The notes under the pieces: generated by a model
Database searches by the model: none
The model's input: the letters and a program-made list of their open reading frames with translations, nothing else
Told to the model about the DNA's origin: nothing
Position numbers and translations under genes: made by a program
Source: CBDBCU01 sp965242615
GTDB taxonomy: Bacteria; Chloroflexota; Dehalococcoidia; Lucifugimonadales; UBA3495
Length of the DNA stretch: 64,000 nucleotides
Assembly: GCA_965242615.1 (NCBI GenBank)
Contig: CBDESR010000004.1
Coordinates: 748,276 to 812,275, forward strand
Direction: 5' to 3'
In this document: piece by piece, positions 33,322 through 42,225 of the stretch
Position numbering within the stretch: position 1 is the stretch's first letter
How the letters are laid out: every line of letters starts with the position of its first letter

Positions 33322-35706
33322 CTACCGCGCCACCGGAAAGGAAATTTCCCAAAACCGTTCCCCGCCAATGACAAACTGCCCGGTACGGATTTCTTTCAGC
33401 GGATAGTCGGGTAACGCTATCCGGGCCAGGCATTTGCCGTCAAACAGCTCCCCCCGTTGGGCAAAGTCAAAATCCCGGTTGTCCGTGCCGTGCTGCTGCC
33501 GTTCCAAGGGCAGGTTGGCGACATTCACCGGCACGAAGTGCAGAAAGAAGCGAGCTGCTGTGTCCGCCGGAAGGCAGGGATCCTTGAGGTAATACAGCCG
33601 GTCATTCTGTAAATACAGGTCGAAAACAGAGCGGCGCAACGGATCGCCGGCCGTGATAAAGGGGTAAGCGTCCCGGTATTCATCGGTATAATCCACGGGG
33701 AACCGGGTGCGCTCTTGCTGCCCCCGGCCGGTGCGGATTTCGGTAATCTGGTAATTGGGCAGCGGAACCGTGATCAGGCACTTGCCGTCAAACACCGCGC
33801 CGTAATCGTCGAAGTTAAAATCCAAGTTGTCAAAGCCGTATCGCCACCGTTCCACCGGCAGGGCAAACTTGTCCAGCGTATTCAGATGCAGGGCGAACCG
33901 GCCGGCCGTATCCTCCCCATCGCACGGCTCCTTCAAGTAGGTCAAGGCATTGCCCCGCAGGTACAAGTCAAACTCGCCCCGGGCGGTCGGTTCCCCGGAT
34001 ACCAAGGAACCGTATTGCCCGGTGAACTGGTCCCGGTCGTAAAGGAATATCCGCTGGTTCCCCGGCGTCAGCAGCGCCGGCCCCGGCTCCCGCCGGCCGG
34101 TGATAACAAAATCAGCCCGGTGATAGTTGCTTTCCTGCGGGGCAAAGAGCAGTATGCTGCCGGACAGGTAGTAATGTATTCCCTCCCGGGCGCCGACGAA
34201 CTGTTTCAGGGTTTCCGACGCCGGCGGCACCGCCACAAAGACCACTTTCCCCGGTGTCAGCTCCCGAATGATCTCGAAATCAGCCACGACTTCGGCGTGA
34301 AACTCGGCAAAGGCCGGGTCATAGCCGGAGCCCTTGACCTGGTAAGCCGACAGGATGAAAAGGGCCGCCGTAACTATCGCCAATCCCGCTATTGCCCCGG
34401 TCGCCAGCCTAGAGACAATACGGCCGCCAGCCCGCTGGCGCAGGTACGCCAGGCCGCCGCAGAACAAGACCAACGGGATGCCAATGTAGAATACGCCCTC
34501 GAAAGGGTGAAAGGCGACGAAATTACGCATTGCCACAGCCCACAGGACACCAGAAAAAGCCAGCGTCGCCAACAGTATCCGTTGGCGTCCCCAAAGCAAA
34601 GCACACAGGCAACCTCCACCCACTAGAACAAATATGACTACAGATTGACCGGGCAACGGCATTGATGGCCGTTGCCCCAGCAAATCCAGCCGATCGGCCA
34701 AGGCATAAGGGAAAGACATCAGGCTGACCCGGTATAGCTGCTCCTCCAAGTAATTGGGCCAAGCCAGGGCGGCGGCATAGGCGGCGCTCCGCTCCCCGTC
34801 GGCGCCCACGCGAAACAGAGCAGAGCGGACGGTGGGGAGGTCATTGAAAGCGCGTTCCCCATTATAGGAAAGATATTCATTCCCCAGATTAAAGGCCAGA
34901 ACCCCCATCCCGAACAGCAGTGTAATCACGCCCAGCAGCAGGTAGCGGCTCCGGAGCAACCGACCGGCCCGTTCTTTAAGAGGATGCAACGGAGACGGCG
35001 ACGGTGGGACAGTGTCAGTGTCAACTGGGACGAAGCGGCGGGAAAACAATTGCCTAGCCAGTCCAAGAGTAATAAAGACCAGGAGCAGCGCATATACGTG
35101 CCAGCCCAGCAGCAAGGCAAAGCAGGACTTGACCAGCAGTTGACGGAACCGTCCCTCTTGCTCAAAAACGACCATCCCGTGAAAGGTCAGCATTATTCCG
35201 AATAAATGAAACATCGACTCGCCTACCATAGTGTTGAAAAACAGCGCCGGGTAGGCGGCAAAGGGCAGCAGAGTAGCGGCGAGGGCAACCCATCCATCGC
35301 CGGCGATGCGGGATAAGGACAGCCAAGCCAGGATGACGGCGGCGGAGAAAAATGCCAACATCAGCAACCGGGCGGCGGAGATTTGCGCCGTCAGGGAATC
35401 GCCAAAGGGCAGGATTGCCAGCTTAATCAACGCATAGCCGCCAATGGGATAACGGCTATACGGTTCATAAGCCAACCGTCCCCCATCATCCAGCGTCTGC
35501 CGGTAGAATAGCAGGAAATTATGTTGTGGGGAGAGGTTCGTGGCTTGGGTCAGGCTGCTGGCAGAGATAGAGTCGTAATGCCGCATCAGATAGCTGCGAC
35601 CCTCGCCAAAAATGAACGCCGCCGGCAAAGCCAGCAGCAACAAAAGCAGGGGAAGCAGGGACACGGTGTCAGTGGACTTGAGCCAGGCGCGCCATCGTTG
35701 CAGCAT
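33322..35706 (-). CDS. GT-C-like polytopic membrane protein, two Cys-pair repeats
   Basis: Protein of 794 residues. The N-terminal half has about ten membrane segments and a first loop YLMRHYDSISASSL, unlike both other groups, so its transferase activity is less certain. The tail has two repeats: FDLYLRGNALTYLKEPC to FDGKC with PLPNYQI, and FDLYLQNDRLYYLKDPC to FDGKC with LPDYPLKEIRTGQF. The second is very close to the last repeat of the next gene. The start is set at MLQRWRAWLK (35706), six bases from its -10, and not at an earlier in-frame codon inside the promoter. Function is inferred from family architecture. Confidence 0.75.
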   Translation of the reverse strand: MLQRWRAWLKSTDTVSLLPLLLLLLALPAAFIFGEGRSYLMRHYDSISASSLTQATNLSPQHNFLLFYRQTLDDGGRLAYEPYSRYPIGGYALIKLAILPFGDSLTAQISAARLLMLAFFSAAVILAWLSLSRIAGDGWVALAATLLPFAAYPALFFNTMVGESMFHLFGIMLTFHGMVVFEQEGRFRQLLVKSCFALLLGWHVYALLLVFITLGLARQLFSRRFVPVDTDTVPPSPSPLHPLKERAGRLLRSRYLLLGVITLLFGMGVLAFNLGNEYLSYNGERAFNDLPTVRSALFRVGADGERSAAYAAALAWPNYLEEQLYRVSLMSFPYALADRLDLLGQRPSMPLPGQSVVIFVLVGGGCLCALLWGRQRILLATLAFSGVLWAVAMRNFVAFHPFEGVFYIGIPLVLFCGGLAYLRQRAGGRIVSRLATGAIAGLAIVTAALFILSAYQVKGSGYDPAFAEFHAEVVADFEIIRELTPGKVVFVAVPPASETLKQFVGAREGIHYYLSGSILLFAPQESNYHRADFVITGRREPGPALLTPGNQRIFLYDRDQFTGQYGSLVSGEPTARGEFDLYLRGNALTYLKEPCDGEDTAGRFALHLNTLDKFALPVERWRYGFDNLDFNFDDYGAVFDGKCLITVPLPNYQITEIRTGRGQQERTRFPVDYTDEYRDAYPFITAGDPLRRSVFDLYLQNDRLYYLKDPCLPADTAARFFLHFVPVNVANLPLERQQHGTDNRDFDFAQRGELFDGKCLARIALPDYPLKEIRTGQFVIGGERFWEISFPVAR

Positions 35707-35712
35707 AGCGGG

Positions 35713-35718
35713 ATTATA
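35713..35718 (-). promoter_or_regulatory. Extended -10 TGTTATAAT, leaderless-type promoter
   Basis: On the minus strand it ends six bases before the ATG at 35706. Confidence 0.68.
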
Positions 35719-35772
35719 ACACACTTAGCCGGTCAAACCTTGATAACGCCTGTTCCGGCTAAACCCCGCGCC

Positions 35773-38134
35773 TTACCGCGACACCGGCAAATAGACTTCC
35801 CAAAACCGCTCACCCCCGAGGACAAATTGCCCAGTGCGAATTTCCTGCACCGGGTAGTCGGGCAGAATTGCCCGGGCCAGGCATTTGCCGTCAAACAGCT
35901 CCCCGCGTTGGGCGAAGTCAAAATCTTGGTTGTCCGTACCGTACTGCTGCCGTTCCAGGGGCAGGTCGGCAACATTCACCGGCACGAAGTGCAGAAAGAA
36001 GCGGGCCGCCGTGTCCGCCGGGGCGCACGGCTCCTTGAGGAAATACAACCGGTCATTCTGTAAATACAAGTCAAAGACGGAGCGGGCCGCTGGCTCGCCG
36101 CGGGTGAGTTCCTGATAGGTCGCTTGACGGCGTTCCGCCATTCCCAGCGGCAGCCGGACCCGCCACCGGTCGCCTTGGCCGGTGCGGATTTCGTCAATGG
36201 GGTAATCCGGCAGGGGAACCGTCGCCAAGCATACTCCGCCCAATCGCGCGCCATTGCGGTAGAAATAGAAGTCCCGATTGTCAAAGCGATGCTGACGCCG
36301 CTCGGGGGGCAAGTCGGATTGGTTGGTGGGGATGATGTGCAAAGAAAATTTGGTCTCAGTATCCGCCGGGCGGCATCGCTCCTTCAGGTAATGCAGGGTC
36401 TGCTCCCGCCGGTACAAGTCAAAATCGGCGCGAGCATCCGGCTGGTCGGCGGCCAGGGACTGATAAACTGCTTGGGTCGCCTGCCGGTACTCGGCCGCCA
36501 GGTCGGTATAAGGGCGGCTCGGCTCGGCCGGCTCCACTGCCATCAAGGTGTTGCCATACGCTTGAACGATGCACTTGGCCGTGGCCGGCAATTCCCGTTG
36601 CCAGCCGCCGGCGTAATAACCGGGCAGCGCAAAACCGACATTTTCACCGCGAATAAATATCCGCTGCCGGTCGGCCAGCGGCAGGATTTCCCGGTTTCGC
36701 TTCAAGTCGTTTCGCCCCAGCCCTTCCAAATAAAGCGGCAAATCCGGGTACTCTTTCAACAAACATTCCAGACTTCCCCGGTAGGACAGCCCCCAATAGT
36801 CCAAATCGTACTGGGAGCGCAGATATTCCGGGGTTGTACGGTCCACCAGAAAGTTGAAATAGACTTGCTGGCTGGGGTGCAGTTGCAGCATCTGGAGGAT
36901 GACCAGAACCAATCCGACGCCGCCCAGACCATAGACTCCGGTTCGCAGAGCTTTACGGTTAAAGTTGGCCGCCAGCCAATGTATTCCGATTGCTGCTAGC
37001 AGGCATAGGGGGGCGTAGAGAAAGAATATCTGCCGCCAGCCATTGTAGATAGTGGTGCCGGTCAGGGCGATTGCCAGTACCGGCAGCGTGCCGCCAGCTA
37101 GCAACAGGAAGCCAAAGCGCAAGTTGCCGTTGCGGAAAACCGCAAGGGGACGACTGATGCCGTGCGCTAGAACCGCCGCCGCGCCGACCAGCGCCAGCAG
37201 CAGGACAACCGGGGGTGTGGTAATGGCAATCCAAACCGGGAGGTAACGGGGTGGGGCTTCCGTAGAGAGGATAAGCTCGCCTTGGAACACCTGCCCTATA
37301 ATCGCGGGAAATTGGAAAAGTGCCGTAAGTATCCGCGCTATTGACGAGGGGTCGCGCCAAAGATACGGGGTGGCGACATAATAAGCCAAGCCGCCAGCCA
37401 GTAAAAACAATCCAGCGGTCAGCAAAACGCGGCGGCGTTCCGCTACCCCGGCAGCAAAGAGCAAATCCCAACCCCGCATTGCGATAACGGCGACGAGCAG
37501 TATCAATCCCATAATCCGAGCGGTGGTCAATAGCCCCGCCACTACACCGCAAAGCACAAAGGCTCCAACCGTGTCTTTCCGGAATGCCCGGTGGATCAGA
37601 AACAGGGCAATCATAAACATACTGACGAAGGGCAAATCTTTGGAGTTAAAGAAAGAATGGGCGTACAGCCGGGGATGCAGCAAAAACAGTAACAATGCCA
37701 GCAACGCCAGCAGCCGATTGTTGAATAATCGGTACACTAGCAGGTAGCAGAAAAATCCGCCAGTGACAAAGAAAAAATGAAGCAGAATGTGGCGGCTGAG
37801 GTGGATTTGGCGAGTATCCTCTAATCTCAAAGACGCGCTCAATCAGTAGCAAGGGCAACTCAACTGTAGCCCCATAAACTCTGGTCACCGTTTCCCAATT
37901 AAAAGCTTCGTCTCGGGGAAACGGCAACTCGCCGCCTTGCCGAATAATGTTCAGGTTTCTAATGGCAACGTTACGCTGCGCCCATTCGTCCACAGACACG
38001 CCGTAATCGTCGACCAAAGCCACGCCGGCCATAGCGAATATAACGCAGACTAACCAAGCCCAACCGTGGGTTGGCAGCAGGTTAAGCGCAGCCCGGCAGA
38101 AGTCTGCGACCGGTTGGGGCAAGGATGGCAGCAT
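35773..38134 (-). pseudogene. GT-C glycosyltransferase, seventh paralogue, broken by a one-base frameshift
   Basis: ATG 38134 opens MLPSLPQPVADFC, a first membrane segment and DDYGVSVDEWAQRN, as in the tandem trio, up to ELPLLLIER. At 37831-37834 one base too many (or two too few) moves the reading into another frame. The matching frame continues as SLRLEDTRQIHLSRH and runs to 35773. The joined product would be about 786 residues with two Cys-pair repeats (KERC to GGVC; KEPC to FDGKC). There is no long homopolymer here, so decay or an assembly error is more likely than phase variation. The downstream frame has an internal ATG at 37842, but that would lack the catalytic first loop. Confidence 0.85.
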
Positions 38135-38142
38135 AGCGCCGT

Positions 38143-38148
38143 ATTATA
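38143..38148 (-). promoter_or_regulatory. Extended -10 TGGTATAAT, leaderless-type promoter
   Basis: On the minus strand it ends eight bases before the ATG at 38134. Confidence 0.65.
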
Positions 38149-38315
38149 CCACACCGTCTATGCCCGGCCTTGCCGCCGCCGCTGACCGGATTCTACTGAC
38201 ATCGCTATCCGGGCCAGGAAACCAGCGCCGCCCGCCCTTGCCTAAAACCCGCCATCAAGGTAATCTGTAGGGCAAAACCGGGGCCGATTATCCCCCCACC
38301 GCAAAAGGAGAAGTT

Positions 38316-39986
38316 ATGCCCAACCTGAACGGAGGCCATCTTTTCATCCGCTGCTTGAAACAGGAAGGCGTCAAGCGGGTGTTCACCATCGTTGGCGATA
38401 CCATCCTGCCCCTGGTGGACGCAGCGGCCGACGAAGGCATCGAGTTTATCGACACCCGCCACGAAGGGGCGGCGATGCACATGGCCGACGGCTACGCCCG
38501 CATCACCGGAGAGCCGGCCGTGGCAATGTTCACCGGCGGCCCCGGCTTTTCCAACGCCATCTCCGGCTTGCCGGCTATTTACACCTCGGAAAGCCCGGTC
38601 ATATTTGTCGCCGGCTGCGCTGAACTGCCCGAAAAGGGGATGACCACCTTTCAGGAAGTGGACCAAGTGGGGATGACCGCCCCGGTCACCAAAGGCTCCT
38701 GGCTGATTCACGACCGCAAGCGTATCCCGGAGTTCGTTGCCACCGCCTTTCGCACCGCAATGTCCGGCCGCCCCGGGCCGGTACATCTTACCCTGCCCAT
38801 CGACATCCAGGACCAGCCCATCGCTGAGGAGGAACTGCCGCCCTACCTGCCGGCAGAATACCGCAATATGGGCAAAGCCCAAGGCGACCCGGCGTTGATT
38901 CAGCAAGCCGCTGATCTGCTGCGGCAAGCCCGGCGACCGGTCATCATCGTGGGCAATCCGGCCCGCTACACTGCGACCCAAGAGCAGTTGACCGCCCTGG
39001 TCGAAGCCACCGGCATACCGGCCTTTACCGTGGAGCAAGCCCGGGGGATGATTGACGACGAACATCCCCTCTGTTTCGGCTATGCTGACGGCGCGCTGAA
39101 TGGGGCCGCCCGCCGGTTCCGGGAGGCGGATGTGGTACTGCTCCTGGGCAAGCGGTTAGACCATCGCTATCGCTACGGCCAGATTTTCAGCCCGGACGCC
39201 CGGCTGATTCAAGCCGACCCGGCTCCAGCGGAAATCGGCCGCAATCGGGGCGTAGCCGTCGGCTTGTTGGGCGATTTGGGAGCCATTGCGGAACAGCTGA
39301 CCGCGGCCGCCGGGCGCGGCGGCAAGTCCGACCTATCCCCTTGGGTAGCCCAACTGAACCAGGACCGGAATGCTTGGCTCGAGCAGATGCGCGCCAACGC
39401 TACCGGCGCGGAGCCGATGCACCCGGTCGATGTGTTCACCGGCATTGAGCCGCTGATTGACGATGATACTTTCATCATCCTGGACGGCGGCGACTATGTG
39501 CAGTGGGGCCGTTCCTACTTCAGCGCCCGCAAGCCGGGGCGATTCCTGCGCTTGGGGCCGTTGGGACACTTGGGCGGCGGCATCCCCTACGGAATGGCCG
39601 CCAAGTTGGCCCACCCGGAAAGCAAGGTGCTGGTTTTCTGCGGCGACGGTTCCTTTGGCTTTTACCCCATGGAATACGATACCTGCATCCGCCATAACCT
39701 GCCCATCACCACCGTAATGGGCAACGATGCCACCTGGGGCATTGACAAGACCTTTCAAGTCGCCTACTACGGGCGGGCGGTAGGCACCGACCTGCGCTTT
39801 ATCCGCTACGACCAGGTAGTGGCGGCAATCGGCGGCTATGCCGAGTATGTGGAAAAGCCGGCCGAAGTAGCCCCGGCGGTCGAACGGGCCATCAACTCCG
39901 GCCGCCCGTCCCTGGTCAACGTAGTCGTCCGCTCCGGGGCCAGCCCCCTGGCCGAGGCGATGATAAACCGGCGCACCGGCGGGTAG
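38316..39986 (+). CDS. Thiamine-diphosphate-dependent enzyme (acetolactate synthase / 2-hydroxyacyl-CoA lyase-like)
   Basis: Protein of 556 residues with three domains. The N-terminal domain binds the pyrimidine ring through Glu50 in TRHEGAAMHMADGYAR. The central domain (about 195-325) shows LLGKRLDHRYRYG. The C-terminal domain has the diphosphate motif CGDGSFGFYPMEYDT, ending near Asn in GNDATWG. Length and motifs fit the acetolactate synthase, oxalyl-CoA decarboxylase and 2-hydroxyacyl-CoA lyase group. No regulatory-subunit or branched-chain gene is nearby, so biosynthetic IlvB is unlikely. AAGGAG precedes the ATG. The exact substrate remains open. Confidence 0.85.
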   Translation: MPNLNGGHLFIRCLKQEGVKRVFTIVGDTILPLVDAAADEGIEFIDTRHEGAAMHMADGYARITGEPAVAMFTGGPGFSNAISGLPAIYTSESPVIFVAGCAELPEKGMTTFQEVDQVGMTAPVTKGSWLIHDRKRIPEFVATAFRTAMSGRPGPVHLTLPIDIQDQPIAEEELPPYLPAEYRNMGKAQGDPALIQQAADLLRQARRPVIIVGNPARYTATQEQLTALVEATGIPAFTVEQARGMIDDEHPLCFGYADGALNGAARRFREADVVLLLGKRLDHRYRYGQIFSPDARLIQADPAPAEIGRNRGVAVGLLGDLGAIAEQLTAAAGRGGKSDLSPWVAQLNQDRNAWLEQMRANATGAEPMHPVDVFTGIEPLIDDDTFIILDGGDYVQWGRSYFSARKPGRFLRLGPLGHLGGGIPYGMAAKLAHPESKVLVFCGDGSFGFYPMEYDTCIRHNLPITTVMGNDATWGIDKTFQVAYYGRAVGTDLRFIRYDQVVAAIGGYAEYVEKPAEVAPAVERAINSGRPSLVNVVVRSGASPLAEAMINRRTGG

Positions 39987-40025
39987 AAGTCGAGCGTCCA
40001 TCCAAACCGTCCCGGCCCGTAAAAT

Positions 40026-40059
40026 CCGCCCATCCCGCAAACTGTTGCGGGATGGGCGG
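40026..40059. terminator. Perfect 15-bp hairpin after the ThDP enzyme gene
   Basis: CCGCCCATCCCGCAA pairs fully with TTGCGGGATGGGCGG around ACTG. There is no long U-run on the plus strand (GATGCCTTTACC), while AAAAT precedes it, so it could act in either direction or stabilise the mRNA end. Confidence 0.5.
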
Positions 40060-40081
40060 GATGCCTTTACCGGCAATCTGT

Positions 40082-40087
40082 TATAAT
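40082..40087 (+). promoter_or_regulatory. Extended -10 TGTTATAAT upstream of the small membrane protein pair
   Basis: It is followed by a leader of about 42 bases that contains the ribosome site GAGGAAG. Confidence 0.6.
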
Positions 40088-40135
40088 CAACTCAACCCGC
40101 CCGATAATCAGCCGGCCGGTTGAGGAAGTGGTCTT

Positions 40136-40357
40136 ATGCGGACTTTCCTGCAAAAGTTCATCATCCTGTTGGTAGTTGCCCTGATTGCCCTGTGCTGGAT
40201 GCTGGTGCTGGGGCATCAATTGAATTGGGGCGCGCTGAATGTCGAGCAGTACCCCTCCCTGAAGGATTCGCTGTATGGCGCCTACACCGTAGTTGCTCTG
40301 TCCATCGGCGTTACCGGCGCCGGCTTGTTGCTGGCGGTGTTCAAGAGGGAGCCGTAA
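40136..40357 (+). CDS. Small two-helix membrane protein
   Basis: Protein of 73 residues with hydrophobic segments at about 8-27 (FIILLVVALIALCWMLVLG) and 50-68 (VVALSIGVTGAGLLLAVF), joined by a short polar loop. A promoter TGTTATAAT (40082-40087) and GAGGAAG ribosome site precede it. It is followed two bases later by a second small membrane protein, so the two are a co-transcribed pair. No family is recognised. Confidence 0.65.
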   Translation: MRTFLQKFIILLVVALIALCWMLVLGHQLNWGALNVEQYPSLKDSLYGAYTVVALSIGVTGAGLLLAVFKREP

Positions 40358-40359
40358 GC

Positions 40360-40563
40360 GTGGGCGACTTGTTCCGGCGTTTCTACGATGGAATGCAGCT
40401 GACTTTCCCGGACATTGGCACTTCTTGTCTGGGGATAGCGGCCTTATTCTTTGTGCGGTCAGTTCCGACGATGCCCTCCTTCGGCTTTAACTACTGGCTG
40501 TTGGGGATTAGCCTGGCATTTTTCCTGTCCGGCCTGTTTCTGCGGGCGTTTTACCGGGAATAG
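40360..40563 (+). CDS. Second small membrane protein of the pair
   Basis: Protein of 67 residues starting at GTG 40360, two bases after the previous stop, with GAGGGAG in the end of the preceding gene. Two hydrophobic segments, IGTSCLGIAALFFV and NYWLLGISLAFFLSGLFLR, are linked by RSVPTMPSFGF. It opens GDLFRRFYDGMQLTF. The pair lies upstream of the reductive-dehalogenase-like gene but is separated from it by 243 bases and a promoter, so a membrane-anchor role for that enzyme is only a possibility. Confidence 0.6.
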   Translation: MGDLFRRFYDGMQLTFPDIGTSCLGIAALFFVRSVPTMPSFGFNYWLLGISLAFFLSGLFLRAFYRE

Positions 40564-40723
40564 CCAACCAGCCCGCCCCGCCCCGCCCCTCAACCGTCCG
40601 ACCGGCGGATACCCGTAACGGCAAAACACCCCTACGCTTTCCGCCGATAAAACCCCAAAGCCTAACCTAATCCGCCGCATTGCCGGCTATAACCGCCAAT
40701 TGAAAATTACGCCGCTTAAACTA

Positions 40724-40753
40724 TTGACAACTTTATGGCGACTGGTTTATTCT
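40724..40753 (+). promoter_or_regulatory. Promoter of the RdhA-like gene
   Basis: TTGACA at 40724-40729 with TATTCT at 40748-40753 (18-base spacer), then a leader of about 50 bases carrying AGGAGGAG before ATG 40807. Confidence 0.55.
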
Positions 40754-40806
40754 TTCCCCTACGAGCGCATCCCATTCCGCCCATCTACCAGCGAGGAGGA
40801 GCAGTT

Positions 40807-42084
40807 ATGCTGAAAATAGGGCATGAGGTAACCCGTCCCGGGCGCAACCTGGGCGAAGCGACGGTAACCATTCCCATTCCTGAGGAACTGGAAACCGTCC
40901 CCGGCATCCCGATGACCAAGCGGGAAGTGGACTGGTACGCCCGGGAGTATCCCCTGGAAACCATCAACATCACCGAGCGGGCCTCCCGCGACTGGGCCAA
41001 CTCCCTCCGCGACCAGCACGCCGAAATGCGGGAAATCCGCAAGGAGCATGAAAAGCTCAACCGGCCGCTCATTATGGCCTGCCGGATGACCGCCGACCTC
41101 GAACCCACCGCTGAACCCACTGGGGAGGATGTCAGCGAGCTGATTAAGAACAAAGCCCGGGAACTGGGCTTCGTCGAAGTCGGCATCACCGCCTTCGACC
41201 ACCGCTACACCTTCCAGTCCAAGAAAAACAGCACCACCTACTACGAGCATTTCGTCGCCCTGGCTTACGAGCAGGACTTCGAGCCGACCCAAACCATCCC
41301 CAGCGTTGACGCCGAAATCGTCCACTCCAGCACCTACCGCACCGAAGGCGCGGCCGCTCTGGAACTGGGCAACTACATCCGCTCCCTCGGCTACCGCGCC
41401 CAGGTGATGGGCTCCGGCGACTCCGCCGGCCCCTACATCCCCATGCACGTCGCCGCCGGCACCGGCCAGTTGGGCGCCTGCGGCTACCTGCTGACCCCCC
41501 ATGTCGGCTCCCGTTGCCGTCTCGTCGGCTTGACCACCGACGCCAATGTCACCTACGACTCGCCGGTGGACTATGGCATCCACGCTTTCTGCCAGGTCTG
41601 CCAGGTCTGCGTCAACCGCTGCCCCGGCCGCGCCCTGATGCGCGACAAGATTTGGTGGCGGGGGATTGAAAAGAACAAGCTCTACTTCAAGCGCTGCCGC
41701 CCCGTAATGGCTCGCTACCTCGGCTGCGGCATCTGCATGAAGGTCTGCCCCATCCAGAAGTACGGCCTCCAGAATGTGATGGAACACTACGCCGCCACCG
41801 GCCAGGTGCTGGGCAAGGGTACCCACGACTTGGAAGGCTACGAACTGGAAGGGAAGGGCTACTTCGGACCCGGCGAAATGCCGGTCTTCGACGGCAAGTT
41901 CTTCGATATGCCCCACGGCGGCAGCGACGAATGGGCCTTCGACCAGTTCAAGGAAAAGGCCCGGGCCTCCGGCGGCGAAGTGAGCGACGATATGCTCCAG
42001 CAGCTGAAGGACGACATCGTCCGCTCCCTGTTCCAAGCCACCGACAACGTCGGGATGATGGACGAGGACGCCGACTACATCTAA
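40807..42084 (+). CDS. Reductive dehalogenase-like Fe-S/cobamide protein without Tat signal
   Basis: Protein of 425 residues. The middle resembles the cobamide-binding core shared by RdhA and the epoxyqueuosine reductase QueG (RSLGYRAQVMGSGDS, then HVAAGTGQLGACGYLLTP and SRCRLVGLTTD). Two 4Fe-4S motifs follow: CQVCQVCVNRCP, and an upstream Cys (KRCRP) with CGICMKVCP. The C-terminus is acidic. It lacks the twin-arginine leader of respiratory dehalogenases, and no obvious RdhB is adjacent, so it is probably cytoplasmic. Homologues of this type are typical of Dehalococcoidia and marine Chloroflexota. Dehalogenation is not proven, and other cobamide-dependent reductions are possible. Confidence 0.8.
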   Translation: MLKIGHEVTRPGRNLGEATVTIPIPEELETVPGIPMTKREVDWYAREYPLETINITERASRDWANSLRDQHAEMREIRKEHEKLNRPLIMACRMTADLEPTAEPTGEDVSELIKNKARELGFVEVGITAFDHRYTFQSKKNSTTYYEHFVALAYEQDFEPTQTIPSVDAEIVHSSTYRTEGAAALELGNYIRSLGYRAQVMGSGDSAGPYIPMHVAAGTGQLGACGYLLTPHVGSRCRLVGLTTDANVTYDSPVDYGIHAFCQVCQVCVNRCPGRALMRDKIWWRGIEKNKLYFKRCRPVMARYLGCGICMKVCPIQKYGLQNVMEHYAATGQVLGKGTHDLEGYELEGKGYFGPGEMPVFDGKFFDMPHGGSDEWAFDQFKEKARASGGEVSDDMLQQLKDDIVRSLFQATDNVGMMDEDADYI

Positions 42085-42122
42085 CCGTCGGCGGCGCGTC
42101 CGCCCATCCGGATCGACCCACC

Positions 42123-42155
42123 GCGGCCGGCAGCAATTCCTTTGTTGCCGGCCGC
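42123..42155 (+). terminator. Hairpin after the RdhA-like gene
   Basis: GCGGCCGGCA and TGCCGGCCGC form a 10-bp GC-rich stem, extended by a nearly complementary GCAA/TTGT step, ahead of AGCCTTTG. The U-tract is weak. Confidence 0.5.
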
Positions 42156-42225
42156 AGCCTTTGCCCGCCGCCACGCCCTTATGCTAAAATCAATCCCGCA
42201 GTATCCGAGTTATACGGAGTCCCCG

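Noticed and set aside
37646..37842. Treating 35773-37842 and 37646-38134 as two separate genes
   Set aside because: Paralogue comparison shows one continuous protein. The second piece alone would lack the catalytic first loop, and the first piece ends in unrelated sequence.
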